A stretch of DNA of 64,000 bases, taken from assembly GCF_001028175.1 (NCBI RefSeq), contig NZ_AEJF01000229.1:33423-97422 (forward strand). Reading direction: 5' to 3'. Position 1 is the first letter of the stretch. Every line of letters begins with the position of its first letter. Below, in pieces: positions 44,273-52,752 of the stretch. The stretch is from Caballeronia mineralivorans PML1(12) (lineage in GTDB: Bacteria > Pseudomonadota > Gammaproteobacteria > Burkholderiales > Burkholderiaceae). The notes below the pieces were generated by a model. It did no database searches and had not been told where the DNA came from. It worked only from the letters and a program-made list of their open reading frames with translations. The position numbers were made by a program, and so were the translations under genes.

Positions 44273-44431
44273 TTGCTGGTTCGGATAAACCAGTTGCGAG
44301 ACGCCCAGCCGGTCATCAACGACGTAGGGATGGCCGCGCTGGCATTATTGGTGGCCGAGTCAGCGCCGCCCCAAAAGGAAACCATTGTTCGGTTAATCGA
44401 GAACATGCTTGCACTGCCGCAGCGAGCCTGA
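44273..44431 (+). CDS. possible small protein of unknown function
   Basis: About 52 aa from TTG 44273 (GAGGAAAG ends ten bases before it); the frame is open from TTG 44252. The peptide is protein-like: a short basic start, then DVGMAALALLVAESAPP and an amphipathic KETIVRLIENMLALP, with GC-biased third positions. No family recognised. It fills part of the 400-base gap between the ligase and the FadB-like gene. Could equally be chance. Confidence 0.35.
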   Translation: MLVRINQLRDAQPVINDVGMAALALLVAESAPPQKETIVRLIENMLALPQRA

Positions 44432-44519
44432 GTCGTATAGCGCTCCGTTGATTCATACACATTTCCCTCGATATCCACCCGTTCCCTCCCGGGCTTCTTC
44501 CATCTCAAAAATAACGAAA

Positions 44520-44547
44520 TTGAACGAGCGTTCTTTTTGTGTATTCT
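44520..44547 (+). promoter_or_regulatory. promoter with overlapping palindromic operator before the FadB-like gene
   Basis: TTGAAC (44520-44525), a 16-base spacer and TATTCT (44542-44547) form a sigma-70-type promoter about 100 bases before the gene. The palindrome GAACG-AG-CGTTC (44522-44533) covers the -35 box, as expected for repression. TetR-family fatty-acid regulators of beta-proteobacteria use palindromes of this general kind (inference). The remaining gap from 44432 to 44645 has no other clear feature apart from GGAGG before the start. Confidence 0.5.
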
Positions 44548-44645
44548 TGTCAGGCAACTCACAATCACAGCAACAGGATAATCAGCGCTTTCCGGGCATT
44601 TCCCGGAAAATCTGGTTAGCGCAGGCATCGAATGGAGGTAGACAA

Positions 44646-46730
44646 ATGGCAGTGGATTACACGACCCGCGACGGCATCGCCGTTATTACGCTGAACAATC
44701 CGCCGGTGAACGGCCTTGGATTCTCCACCCGGCTGGGCTTGGTGGATGGCGTCGAGCGCGCGCAGGCGGATGCGTCCGTCAACGCGATCGTGATCATCGG
44801 CGCGGGGAAGGCGTTTTCCGGCGGCGCCGATATCACCGAATTCAACACGCCCAAAGCGACGCAGGAACCCACGCTTCACACGGTCATCAAGGTCGTGGAA
44901 GGCAGCGCGAAGCCTGTAGTCGCGGCACTCCACAGCGTGGTCATGGGCGGCGGCCTCGAACTGGCGCTGGGCGCGCATTATCGGGTGGCGTCGGCGGGCG
45001 CGCAGGTCGCGTTGCCCGAAGTCAAGCTCGGCCTCCTGCCGGGCGGTGGCGGCACGCAGCGCTTGCCGCGCGCGGTCGGCCTGGAAACGGCGCTCAACAT
45101 GATCGTGTCGGGTGCGCCGGTGTTGTCAGAGCAACTGGCGGGCACGCCGTTGTTCGATCACATGGCAGAAGGCGATCTGCTCGACGAAGCGATCAGGTTC
45201 GCGCAAAAAGTAAGCGCGCAAAGCGGTCCGCATCCGAAGGTTCGCGATCGCAAGATTGAACATCCGAACGCGGAAGGTTTTATCCAGTTCGCGCGCAACA
45301 TGGTCACGCCGGTGGCGAAGAACTTTCCGGCGCCGCTCAAATGTATCGATGCAGTGGAAGCCGGCGTGAAGCTCGGTTTCGATAAAGGCCTGACTGCCGA
45401 GCGCGAATGTTTCGTGGCGCTGGTGCAGACGCCGGAAAGCCGCGCGCTGCGGCACGCGTTCTTCGGTGAACGTGCGGCGAGCAAGATTCCGGACGTGCCT
45501 TCGACCACCCCGGTGCGCAAGATCGAACGCGTTGGCGTGATTGGCGCGGGGACAATGGGCGGCGGTATCGCGATGAATTTCGTCAACGCCGGCTTGCCGG
45601 TCACGCTACTGGAGACGAAGCAGGAAGCGCTCGATCGCGGTCTCGCCACCATCCGCAAGAACTATGAAAGCGCCGTGAAGAAGGGCCGTCTGACGCCGCA
45701 GAAGCTTGAAGAGCGGCTTGCGCTGATCACGCCGACGCTTTCCTACGATGCACTAAGCAACGCGGACCTGATCATCGAAGCGGTATTCGAAGAACTCGGC
45801 GTGAAAGAGCAAGTGTTCTCGAAGCTCGATCAGGTGGCGAAGAAGGGTGCGATCCTGGCATCGAATACGTCTACGCTCGACGTCGACAAGATCGCCGCGT
45901 TCACCAAGCGTCCCGAGGACGTGGTCGGCATGCACTTCTTCAGCCCGGCCAACGTCATGAAACTGCTGGAAGTCGTGCGTGGCGCGAAGACGTCGAAGGA
46001 CGTGCTCGCGACCGTCATGCAACTCGCCAAGAAGATCAAGAAGACGGCCGTAGTGTCGGGCGTCTGCGATGGTTTTATCGGCAACCGGATGATCGAGCAG
46101 TATCTGCGCCAAGCGCTTTTCATGCTTGAAGAAGGCGCGTTGCCGGCGCAAGTGGATCGCGCTATGGAAAAGTTCGGCTTTGCAATGGGACCGTTCCGCA
46201 TGAGCGACCTGGCGGGTAATGACATCGGCTGGGCGATTCGCAAACGGCGTTATCTGGAGAAGCCGGACCTGAAGTATTCGAAGATCGCGGACCGTTTGTG
46301 TGAAACCGGACGCTTCGGACAGAAGACCGGCGCGGGCTGGTACGACTACAAGCCGGGCGATCGGACTGCACAGCCCTCGAAGACTGTGGACGAAATGATC
46401 GTTGCGTATTCCAAGGAACGAGGTGTCACGCGCCGCAAGATTTCCGATGACGAGATTGTCGAGCGGCTGGTGTTCGCGCTCGTCAACGAAGGCGCGCTGA
46501 TCCTGGAGGAAAGGATTGCATCGAAGGCATCGGACATCGACATGGTCTACCTGACCGGCTACGGTTTCCCGCTGCATCGCGGCGGGCCGATGCTGTATGC
46601 GGACACGGTCGGCCTGTACAACGTCGAGCGCGCGATGCGCAAGTACGCCGCGCAACCGAACGGCGATGCATGGAAACCCGCGGCGCGCGTGACCGAACTG
46701 GCTGCGGCGGGCCGCGGCTTCAACAGCTAG
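44646..46730 (+). CDS. FadB-like enoyl-CoA hydratase/3-hydroxyacyl-CoA dehydrogenase
   Basis: 694 aa multifunctional beta-oxidation enzyme. Residues 1 to about 190 are a crotonase domain with both catalytic Glu (Glu105 in GGGLEL, Glu125 in LPEVKLGL). From about 297 comes the NAD-binding VGVIGAGTMGGGIA, then the dehydrogenase with MHFFSPANVMKLLE and the C-terminal helical repeats. It hydrates enoyl-CoA and oxidises the 3-hydroxyacyl-CoA formed. GGAGGTAGACAA precedes the ATG. A thiolase follows after pncA, completing the cycle. Confidence 0.93.
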   Translation: MAVDYTTRDGIAVITLNNPPVNGLGFSTRLGLVDGVERAQADASVNAIVIIGAGKAFSGGADITEFNTPKATQEPTLHTVIKVVEGSAKPVVAALHSVVMGGGLELALGAHYRVASAGAQVALPEVKLGLLPGGGGTQRLPRAVGLETALNMIVSGAPVLSEQLAGTPLFDHMAEGDLLDEAIRFAQKVSAQSGPHPKVRDRKIEHPNAEGFIQFARNMVTPVAKNFPAPLKCIDAVEAGVKLGFDKGLTAERECFVALVQTPESRALRHAFFGERAASKIPDVPSTTPVRKIERVGVIGAGTMGGGIAMNFVNAGLPVTLLETKQEALDRGLATIRKNYESAVKKGRLTPQKLEERLALITPTLSYDALSNADLIIEAVFEELGVKEQVFSKLDQVAKKGAILASNTSTLDVDKIAAFTKRPEDVVGMHFFSPANVMKLLEVVRGAKTSKDVLATVMQLAKKIKKTAVVSGVCDGFIGNRMIEQYLRQALFMLEEGALPAQVDRAMEKFGFAMGPFRMSDLAGNDIGWAIRKRRYLEKPDLKYSKIADRLCETGRFGQKTGAGWYDYKPGDRTAQPSKTVDEMIVAYSKERGVTRRKISDDEIVERLVFALVNEGALILEERIASKASDIDMVYLTGYGFPLHRGGPMLYADTVGLYNVERAMRKYAAQPNGDAWKPAARVTELAAAGRGFNS

Positions 46731-46752
46731 TGACTACCCGGTGAGATCTGCA

Positions 46753-47379
46753 ATGAAAGGCGCTGACGAAGTCCTGCTTGTGATAGATGTCCAGAATGAT
46801 TTCATGCCTCGCGGCGCGTTGCCGGTCGCTCACGGTGACGAAGTCGTGCCCGTGATCAACCGGCTGGCGAGTGCGTTTTCGCATGTCGTGTTGACCCAGG
46901 ACTGGCATCCGGCGAAGCATATTTCATTCGCCGAACATCACCCGGGGCGCGCGCCTTTCGACATGGCCACGCTGAGCTACGGTCAGCAAGTCCTGTGGCC
47001 GACGCATTGCGTGCAGGACACGGACGGCGCGGCGCTGCATCGCGATCTGCATGTGCCGAACGCACGGCTGGTGATTCGCAAGGGTCATCACGTGGATGTC
47101 GATAGTTATTCGGCCTTCATGGAAGCCGATCGCAAGACGCCGACGGGCCTCACGGGGTATCTCCGCGATGTCGGCGCAAAGCGCGTCTATTGCTGCGGGC
47201 TGGCGACGGATTATTGCGTCGCGTGGTCCGCACTCGATGCGCGCAGCGCGGGCTTCGAAGCGGTCATTATCGACGACGCCTGTCGCGCGATCGATCTCGA
47301 CGGCTCGCTTGCGCGGGCGTGGGAGCAGATGACGGCGGCGGGTGTATCGCGGATCGGATCGACGGACTTGCTGCGCTGA
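46753..47379 (+). CDS. pncA: nicotinamidase/pyrazinamidase
   Basis: 208 aa isochorismatase-fold amidase. Catalytic Asp in LLVIDVQNDF, Lys in IRKGHH and Cys in ATDYCVAWSALDA; the metal-binding Asp/His set is in DWHPAKHISF. It deamidates nicotinamide to nicotinate in the NAD salvage pathway. It sits between the FadB-like gene and the thiolase with short gaps, so it is probably co-transcribed although unrelated. ATG 46753 has GGTGAG upstream; a GTG at 46741 is possible. Confidence 0.93.
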   Translation: MKGADEVLLVIDVQNDFMPRGALPVAHGDEVVPVINRLASAFSHVVLTQDWHPAKHISFAEHHPGRAPFDMATLSYGQQVLWPTHCVQDTDGAALHRDLHVPNARLVIRKGHHVDVDSYSAFMEADRKTPTGLTGYLRDVGAKRVYCCGLATDYCVAWSALDARSAGFEAVIIDDACRAIDLDGSLARAWEQMTAAGVSRIGSTDLLR

Positions 47380-47443
47380 ACACGGTGGACCGGATGATCC
47401 GGATAAACCAACAACACTATTCGTATTCGAAGTGGAGACAAGC

Positions 47444-48622
47444 ATGACTGACGCGGTAATCGTATCGACGGCACGCACGGGCCTCGCCAAATCCTGGCGC
47501 GGCGCATTCAACATGACCCACGGCGCGACGCTCGGCGGCCATGCAACGCAGGCGGCTGTGGCGCGAGCGGGCATCGACCCGGCGCGCGTGGAAGATGTGA
47601 TCATGGGTTGCGCAAATCCGGAAGGCGCGACCGGCATGAACATCGCGCGGCAGATCGCGCTTCGGGCGGGCCTGCCGGTCAGCGTGCCGGGCATGACCGT
47701 CAACCGCTTTTGTTCGTCGGGGTTGCAAACCATCGCGCTGGCGGCGCAACGCGTGATCGCCGGCGAAGGCGATGTGTATGTGGCGGGCGGCGTGGAATCC
47801 ATCTCGTGCGTGCAGAACGAGATGAACCAGCACATGCTGTTCGACGGGTGGTTGAAGGAACACAAACCCGGCATCTACTGGTCGATGTTGCAGACGGCCG
47901 AGAACGTCGCTAAACGCTACGAGATCTCGAAAGAGCGGCAGGACGAGTACGGCGTGCAGTCGCAATTGCGCGCGGCGGCGGCTCAGGCTGCGGGCAAGTT
48001 CAACGACGAAATCGTGCCGATCACGGTGCTGGCCGGTGTCGCCGATAAAGCCACAGGCCGCATGTTCACGAAGGAAGTCACGCTATCTTCCGATGAAGGC
48101 ATTCGCGCCGATACAACGCTCGAAGGGGTATCGAAGATTCGCACCGCGATGCCTGGCGGCGTTGTATCGGCGGGCAATGCCAGCCAGTTTTCCGATGGTG
48201 CGTCGGCGTGTGTCGTGATGAACGCGTCGCTTGCCGAGAAGGAAGGGCTGAAGCCGCTGGGAATTTTCCGGGGTTTCGCGGTTGCGGGTTGCGAGCCGGA
48301 TGAAATGGGTATCGGACCGGTGTTCGCGGTGCCCAAGCTGCTGAAGAAAGCGGGCCTGAAAGTCAGCGATATCGACTTGTGGGAACTGAACGAAGCGTTC
48401 GCCGTGCAAGTGCTGTATTGCCGCGATACCCTGGGCATTCCCGCCGACCGCCTGAACGTGAACGGCGGTGCGATCGCGGTGGGACATCCGTATGGTGTCT
48501 CGGGTGCGCGGCTCACGGGGCATGCGTTGATCGAAGGCAAGCGGCGCGGCGCGAAGTTTGTCGTGGTGACCATGTGCATTGGTGGCGGGCAGGGTGCAGC
48601 CGGGTTGTTTGAAGTGGTGTGA
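47444..48622 (+). CDS. acetyl-CoA acyltransferase (thiolase)
   Basis: 392 aa thiolase. Acyl-enzyme Cys90 in NRFCSSG; His in NVNGGAIAVGHPYGVSGAR; second Cys in TMCIGGGQG. It cleaves 3-ketoacyl-CoA with CoA to acetyl-CoA and a shortened chain (or runs in reverse). Following the ligase and the FadB-like enzyme, it most likely acts in beta-oxidation as a FadA-type enzyme. GGAGAC precedes the ATG. Confidence 0.93.
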   Translation: MTDAVIVSTARTGLAKSWRGAFNMTHGATLGGHATQAAVARAGIDPARVEDVIMGCANPEGATGMNIARQIALRAGLPVSVPGMTVNRFCSSGLQTIALAAQRVIAGEGDVYVAGGVESISCVQNEMNQHMLFDGWLKEHKPGIYWSMLQTAENVAKRYEISKERQDEYGVQSQLRAAAAQAAGKFNDEIVPITVLAGVADKATGRMFTKEVTLSSDEGIRADTTLEGVSKIRTAMPGGVVSAGNASQFSDGASACVVMNASLAEKEGLKPLGIFRGFAVAGCEPDEMGIGPVFAVPKLLKKAGLKVSDIDLWELNEAFAVQVLYCRDTLGIPADRLNVNGGAIAVGHPYGVSGARLTGHALIEGKRRGAKFVVVTMCIGGGQGAAGLFEVV

Positions 48623-48630
48623 TTTTGTAC

Positions 48631-48664
48631 GGTCGCCCGGCGTTTTGGATACGCTCGGGCGACC
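48631..48664. terminator. bidirectional terminator after the thiolase gene
   Basis: GGTCGCCCG (48631-48639) pairs with CGGGCGACC (48656-48664); an inner GCGT/ACGC pair extends the stem. It lies between convergent genes and lacks a long T-tract. Confidence 0.6.
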
Positions 48665-48700
48665 CGTCGCGGCACATCATCACCCCCGGCCTTAAAAGGT

Positions 48701-49918
48701 TTAGCCAAAGGTCTTCCTCAGCGTCGCCACCGAGATGTGCGGCCATCCCAGGTTCACGAAGGCAGGGGGGGTAGGCGGGACGGTCTGAGCTGGGTTAAGC
48801 AGATGAAATATCGGGAAGTCCAGCAGCACCATTTGCGCGTATTGCAGTTGCATAAATGAGTGACCGGTGTTCTCGTTCGTCGCGGTTTCGATCCAGAACG
48901 TGGCATAGACGATAGCCGTCTGAGCGTTTTCTTCCGGTTGCGGGTTGCCCCCGACGGTGACGGTCTCTCCGACGAGAAACTGAATATTTTCGATGCCGCC
49001 ACCGAACTGTGGCAAATCCACAGGCACGGTAGGGCCTCCTGCCCCAATATTGGCCGTGGCTAAGAACGTGACCGGCCTTTGGGTGGCAATGTTGAGGGCA
49101 GTTCCTTTAAATGTATAACCTTCATTGACTAGTTTTTGGATATCGTTTTGTAGAAAGACGATAGGGTCGTTCACCAATGCCTGATTTTGCGGCGTGTTCA
49201 GTATCGGAGGTTCTGGCGGAACCGTTTCATATGGAGTTCGGGTGTTAAGGTTAAAGATCGCCTGCAAGGGCGGCGGAAGTGGCGTGGGGGCAGGAGGAAT
49301 GCTGAGATCGTACTGCGGGAACGGTGTCGCCGGCGCCTTTATAGTGAGCTTTTCTGACGATCCGGCTGCGTTGAAAACAACACCCGGTGCATTCGGCGGC
49401 ACCCCAAAAGGCGTGCTGTTGAAAGATGGAAATTTCGAAAAACTATATTCAGAGCCTGGAATCTTCAGCACCGGGGGGCCAGTGAAAGGCTCGGCAATAC
49501 CTTCCGCGAGCAGTGAATTCCCGTGTGGAATCGTTCCCATGCGAGCAACGAGTTGCGCGGGACCGGGGATACTCTCGGGTGGAAAAGTGGTGTCCGGTTG
49601 CGTGATCCAGATACCCGGTTCAATGTGCAGCGCCCCGTCATGGCCGGCGTCGCTGATCTTCTGCAGATAGGTTAAGCCGAACAGCGGAATGTCGTCTTGT
49701 CCAAAGCCGCGATTAGGAATCACTGATCCAATAGGGTCCAAAATCAGGGTTTCGCGAGTATGGTTCAATTGAAGGTAAAGATCCGTTTTATCATGAAAAT
49801 CCGGACGGGCTATTAGATTGAATCCGTGTCCCTTCCACGTGCCTGCGAGGGCTGCCAGCAGCCCCAAGCCAGCGGTGATGTCACTGGGAGTGAATCGTCC
49901 TGATGATATTCTGGGCAT
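48701..49918 (-). CDS. unrecognised protein, possibly nitrobindin-like N-terminus
   Basis: 405 aa. I do not recognise the family with certainty. Near residue 25, LAALAGTWKGHGFN resembles the Gly-Thr-Trp-x-Gly entry of FABP/nitrobindin-like beta-barrels, and GALHIEPGIW follows. A Pro-rich middle (about 200-260) links to a second beta-rich part ending WIETATNENTGHSF. No signal peptide or membrane helix. ATG 49918 has GGAG nine bases upstream; earlier ATGs lack this. Codon use is visibly more AT-rich than in its neighbours, and an integrase remnant lies beside it, so recent acquisition is likely. Confidence 0.6.
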   Translation of the reverse strand: MPRISSGRFTPSDITAGLGLLAALAGTWKGHGFNLIARPDFHDKTDLYLQLNHTRETLILDPIGSVIPNRGFGQDDIPLFGLTYLQKISDAGHDGALHIEPGIWITQPDTTFPPESIPGPAQLVARMGTIPHGNSLLAEGIAEPFTGPPVLKIPGSEYSFSKFPSFNSTPFGVPPNAPGVVFNAAGSSEKLTIKAPATPFPQYDLSIPPAPTPLPPPLQAIFNLNTRTPYETVPPEPPILNTPQNQALVNDPIVFLQNDIQKLVNEGYTFKGTALNIATQRPVTFLATANIGAGGPTVPVDLPQFGGGIENIQFLVGETVTVGGNPQPEENAQTAIVYATFWIETATNENTGHSFMQLQYAQMVLLDFPIFHLLNPAQTVPPTPPAFVNLGWPHISVATLRKTFG

Positions 49919-50404
49919 GACAAGTATCTCCATATGTCGATTGAAAAATCCCGGCATTTATCCCGAGCGCGACTTAACTCGTGGGTGTTATGCGGGGTGT
50001 TACGCGTTAACCTTGCTTGCAAGTACGGTCAGCTTTTTATATGCACGGACCGCTTGCAGCCACTATGCATTCGACCATCAGCGACGGATTATTAATTTAT
50101 AATAGTGATTCGTTTTATTTTTATGATAAATGTGATTCGATATATATTTGAATAATAATTTTATTATGAATCGCACTGATCAATTTTTCGAATATTCGAC
50201 TTCCGTTGCTTATTGCTATAAATTACCCCGATCTAAAAATTGATCCACAGGCATTACTACTGATTCGCTTAGCGTTGATGCGCAAACGTTTGCTAAAAAT
50301 CGTATTTTTATATCGAAAATATTTAAAGTAACTTGCTCCCTTTGCAAGGGAGCATATGTGCGTTTGCGCACATTCAGTGACAGGCTTTTTTAAATTTACA
50401 AGTC
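49919..50404. other. very AT-rich non-coding stretch
   Basis: No gene seen. About 50080-50340 is far more AT-rich than anything else in the window. Two GTGATTCG copies stand 27 bases apart (50105, 50132), a 12-base palindrome GCAAACGTTTGC lies at 50282-50293, and tandem hairpins follow at 50334-50373. It contains the upstream region of the gene on the minus strand and the end of a broken integrase. Confidence 0.7.
50334..50373. repeat. two adjacent perfect hairpins
   Basis: Hairpin 1: TGCTCCCTT/AAGGGAGCA (50334-50342, 50346-50354), 3-base loop. Hairpin 2: ATGTGCG/CGCACAT (50356-50362, 50367-50373), 4-base loop. They are one base apart. A CTTTTTT run follows at 50384. This could be the end of a small RNA, a double terminator or a recombination site of the lost element. 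Confidence 0.7.
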
Positions 50405-50688
50405 TTAAAACCAATCGAAAGTTTCCCGTTTTATCGCCTGCAGCCGACGAGACGAGTTGATCTCCTGCCAGACCAACTCGCAGGCTTCATCGCGGCGCTG
50501 CCTCGCCTGCTGCTAATTGAGGTCGGATAGTCATCGATCGCGAAGAGATTTCCCTTCCCATCAATCCGAAAACGATATCTGCACAGCTTCGACTCACTGG
50601 GTTTAACCTCCAGGTAAAAGCCGTGGGAATCTGTTAATTTAATGGCCGCGCCGTTTGGCATCGCTCGCCGGATGTTGATGCCGGTCAA
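50405..50688 (-). pseudogene. tyrosine-recombinase (integrase) N-terminal fragment, frameshifted
   Basis: The first frame (from a TTG at 50688) reads an Arm-DNA-binding (DUF4102) domain: INIRRAMPNG, AIKLTDSHGFYLEVKPS, RYRFRIDGKGNLFAIDDYP. After the 'YPTSIS' point the similarity jumps one frame to ARQRRDEACELVWQEIN and ends at a TAA (50405). The jump implies a one-base loss (or two-base gain) near 50540. The catalytic domain (Arg-His-Arg-Tyr) is absent, so it is a dead remnant of about 95 codons out of about 400. It marks an old genomic island or prophage insertion. Confidence 0.8.
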
Positions 50689-50878
50689 GGCAGCAAGACA
50701 GCATGTAGCGTTCCCGTCGACGGATGTCCGAGCCGAACGATATCCCCTTCAGTAGGCGCTTGTTTCCCGACGCATGGCGACGGGCAACACATGAAGATGA
50801 ACAGCCGTTTATGCCGATGGCAACGCCAGAAGGGCTTAGCGGAGATTTATTGCACACTAACGAACGAAGGTGAACAGG

Positions 50879-51181
50879 TTGCTAAGACACATCGTCATGT
50901 GGAAGTTGAAGGAAAGCGCCGAGGGCGCCACCCGCGCTGAAAACATCGTCAGGCTCAAAGCCAAACTCGAAAGCTGCCGCAGCATCGTTTCGGGGCAAGG
51001 CCACTTCGAAGTCGGCGTTGCACAGCCCGGCTATGAAGCCACGTACGACGTGGTCCTCGTCTCCGATTTCGACAATCAGGAAGCCCTCCAGGCCTATCAG
51101 GTCCATCCCAAGCACCTGGCGATCAAGGACTTCGTTGCAGCGGTACGTGAATCGCGCCAATGCATCGATTACGATGTCTGA
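50879..51181 (+). CDS. Dabb (stress-responsive A/B barrel) family protein
   Basis: 100 aa from TTG 50879. This start gives the typical beginning (M)LRHIVMWKLK and has AGGTGA five bases upstream; a GTG at 50870 would add three residues. The dimeric alpha/beta-barrel pattern continues with FEVGVA, DVVLVSDFDNQEALQAYQVHPKH and ends with the last strand. Function in bacteria is unknown. It ends just before the thioesterase, so the two are probably co-transcribed. Confidence 0.82.
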   Translation: MLRHIVMWKLKESAEGATRAENIVRLKAKLESCRSIVSGQGHFEVGVAQPGYEATYDVVLVSDFDNQEALQAYQVHPKHLAIKDFVAAVRESRQCIDYDV

Positions 51182-51185
51182 GGCC

Positions 51186-51650
51186 ATGACCGATTTTTCC
51201 ACACTCCCCGAAAGCCCGTTCGTCGATTCGCTCGGCGTGCAGCTGGTCACCGCTGAAGATGGCTCAAGCGAAGTCGTGCTGCCATTGACCGGCACGCACA
51301 TGAATACCTGGGGCATTGCGCACGGCGGCGTGACCATGACCCTCGCCGACGTAGCCCTTGCGATGGCCGCGCGCAGTCTCGCCGATGACGGTATCGGCGT
51401 GGTCACTGTCGAAATGAAAGTCAACTTCATGCAGCCCGGCCGCGGCGAACTCCGTGCATTTGCCCGCGTGCTGCACCGCTCTACCACCATGGCGTATTGC
51501 GAAGGCGAAATTCGCGACAGCGAAGGCCACTTCGTCGCAAAAGCGCTTGGTACGTTCAAATACATGCGCAAGCTCGCCGTCGGCCGCGATATCGCGCAGC
51601 AACGCCTTCGTTCCGATCCGTCCGCAACACCCGGTCCCAGCGACGCCTGA
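51186..51650 (+). CDS. PaaI-type hotdog thioesterase
   Basis: 154 aa. GIAHGGVTMTLADVALAMAAR carries the HGG motif and active-site acidic residue of the PaaI subgroup, which hydrolyses (aryl)acyl-CoA. GEGEIRDSEGHFVAKALGTF-like end strands follow. ATG 51186 with GAGG close upstream is preferred; ATG 51174 lies inside the end of the Dabb gene. Followed by a GGGGCGCG/CGCGCCCC hairpin at 51661-51679. Confidence 0.85.
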   Translation: MTDFSTLPESPFVDSLGVQLVTAEDGSSEVVLPLTGTHMNTWGIAHGGVTMTLADVALAMAARSLADDGIGVVTVEMKVNFMQPGRGELRAFARVLHRSTTMAYCEGEIRDSEGHFVAKALGTFKYMRKLAVGRDIAQQRLRSDPSATPGPSDA

Positions 51651-51711
51651 CGCCGCTACTGGGGCGCGGCTCGCGCCCCGGCTTATCCCGGGACCGTACA
51701 GGAGCATCACG

Positions 51712-52719
51712 ATGTCAGCACACAATTCAATCAATCGCCAGATCCTCCTCGTCTCGCGCCCGCAAGGCGCGGCAAGCGTCGAAAACTTCAAACTCGTCGA
51801 AACCTCGCTCGAGCCGCTGGCCGACGGTCAGGTGCGCGTGCGCAATCACTTCCTCTCCCTCGATCCGTACATGCGCGGCCGCATGGACGAGTCGAAGTCA
51901 TACGCCGCATCGCAGCCGCTCAACGAGGTGATGATCGGCGGGACGGTGGGCGAAGTGGTGGAATCGAAGAATCCGAAATTTGCTGTCGGCGACAAGGTGG
52001 TCGGGATCTACGGCTGGCAGGAATTCGGTACATCGGATGGCAAGGGTCTGCGTAAGGTCGACGATACCCATATCCCGCTTTCAGCCTATCTCGGCCCGGT
52101 CGGCATGCCCGGCGTGACCGCGTGGCTCGGGCTCAACAAGATCATCGAGCCGAAAGCAGGGGAGACGGTCGTCGTCAGTGCAGCGAGCGGCGCGGTGGGC
52201 AGTGTGGTCGGCCAATTGGCGAAAGCGGCAGGCTGCCGCGCGGTGGGCATCGCGGGCGGGGCGGACAAATGCCGCTATGTCACTGAGACGCTCGGCTTCG
52301 ACGCGTGCGTCGACTATAAAGCCGGCAACCTCTATGAGGACCTCAAGGCGGCGTTGCCTAACGGCGCCGACGGTTATTTCGAAAACGTCGGTGGCGAGAT
52401 ACTGGACGCCGTGTTGTCGCGCATGAACGCGTTCGGCCGCATTGCGTTGTGCGGAATGATTGCCAATTACGACGGTTCGCCGATGCCGCTCAAAAAACCC
52501 GGCCTGCTACTCACGCAACGGTTGAAGGTGCAGGGTTTTATCGTCAGCGAATCTCCGGAAGTGTGGCCCGAGGCGCTCAAACAACTCGGCGGCCTCGTTG
52601 CGCAAAACAAGCTGCAATATCGCGAGACCATCGCGCAGGGACTGGAAAATGCGCCTGAAGCGTTTCTCGGATTGCTCAAAGGCAAGAACTTCGGCAAGCA
52701 GCTCGTCAAGCTGATCTGA
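51712..52719 (+). CDS. CurA-type NADP-dependent oxidoreductase (MDR superfamily)
   Basis: 335 aa medium-chain reductase without zinc ligands. FLSLDPYMRGRM (about 46-57) is the signature of the CurA/leukotriene B4 12-hydroxydehydrogenase group; the NADPH site is SAASGAVGSVVGQLAK. Such enzymes reduce the carbon-carbon double bond of enones. GGAGC precedes the ATG. It heads a gene pair with the SDR that follows 33 bases later. Confidence 0.9.
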   Translation: MSAHNSINRQILLVSRPQGAASVENFKLVETSLEPLADGQVRVRNHFLSLDPYMRGRMDESKSYAASQPLNEVMIGGTVGEVVESKNPKFAVGDKVVGIYGWQEFGTSDGKGLRKVDDTHIPLSAYLGPVGMPGVTAWLGLNKIIEPKAGETVVVSAASGAVGSVVGQLAKAAGCRAVGIAGGADKCRYVTETLGFDACVDYKAGNLYEDLKAALPNGADGYFENVGGEILDAVLSRMNAFGRIALCGMIANYDGSPMPLKKPGLLLTQRLKVQGFIVSESPEVWPEALKQLGGLVAQNKLQYRETIAQGLENAPEAFLGLLKGKNFGKQLVKLI

Positions 52720-52752
52720 ACGTTCGGGTTTATAAGATCGAAAGGAGACACA

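Noticed and set aside
44092..44628. 178-residue minus-strand frame over the ligase end and the following gap
   Set aside because: Half of it is antisense to the ligase gene and the rest runs across the promoter; no ribosome site or motif.
50639..50857. 72-residue minus-strand frame beside the integrase fragment
   Set aside because: It covers the start of the integrase remnant in another frame, is Cys/Arg/Ser-rich and shows no domain.
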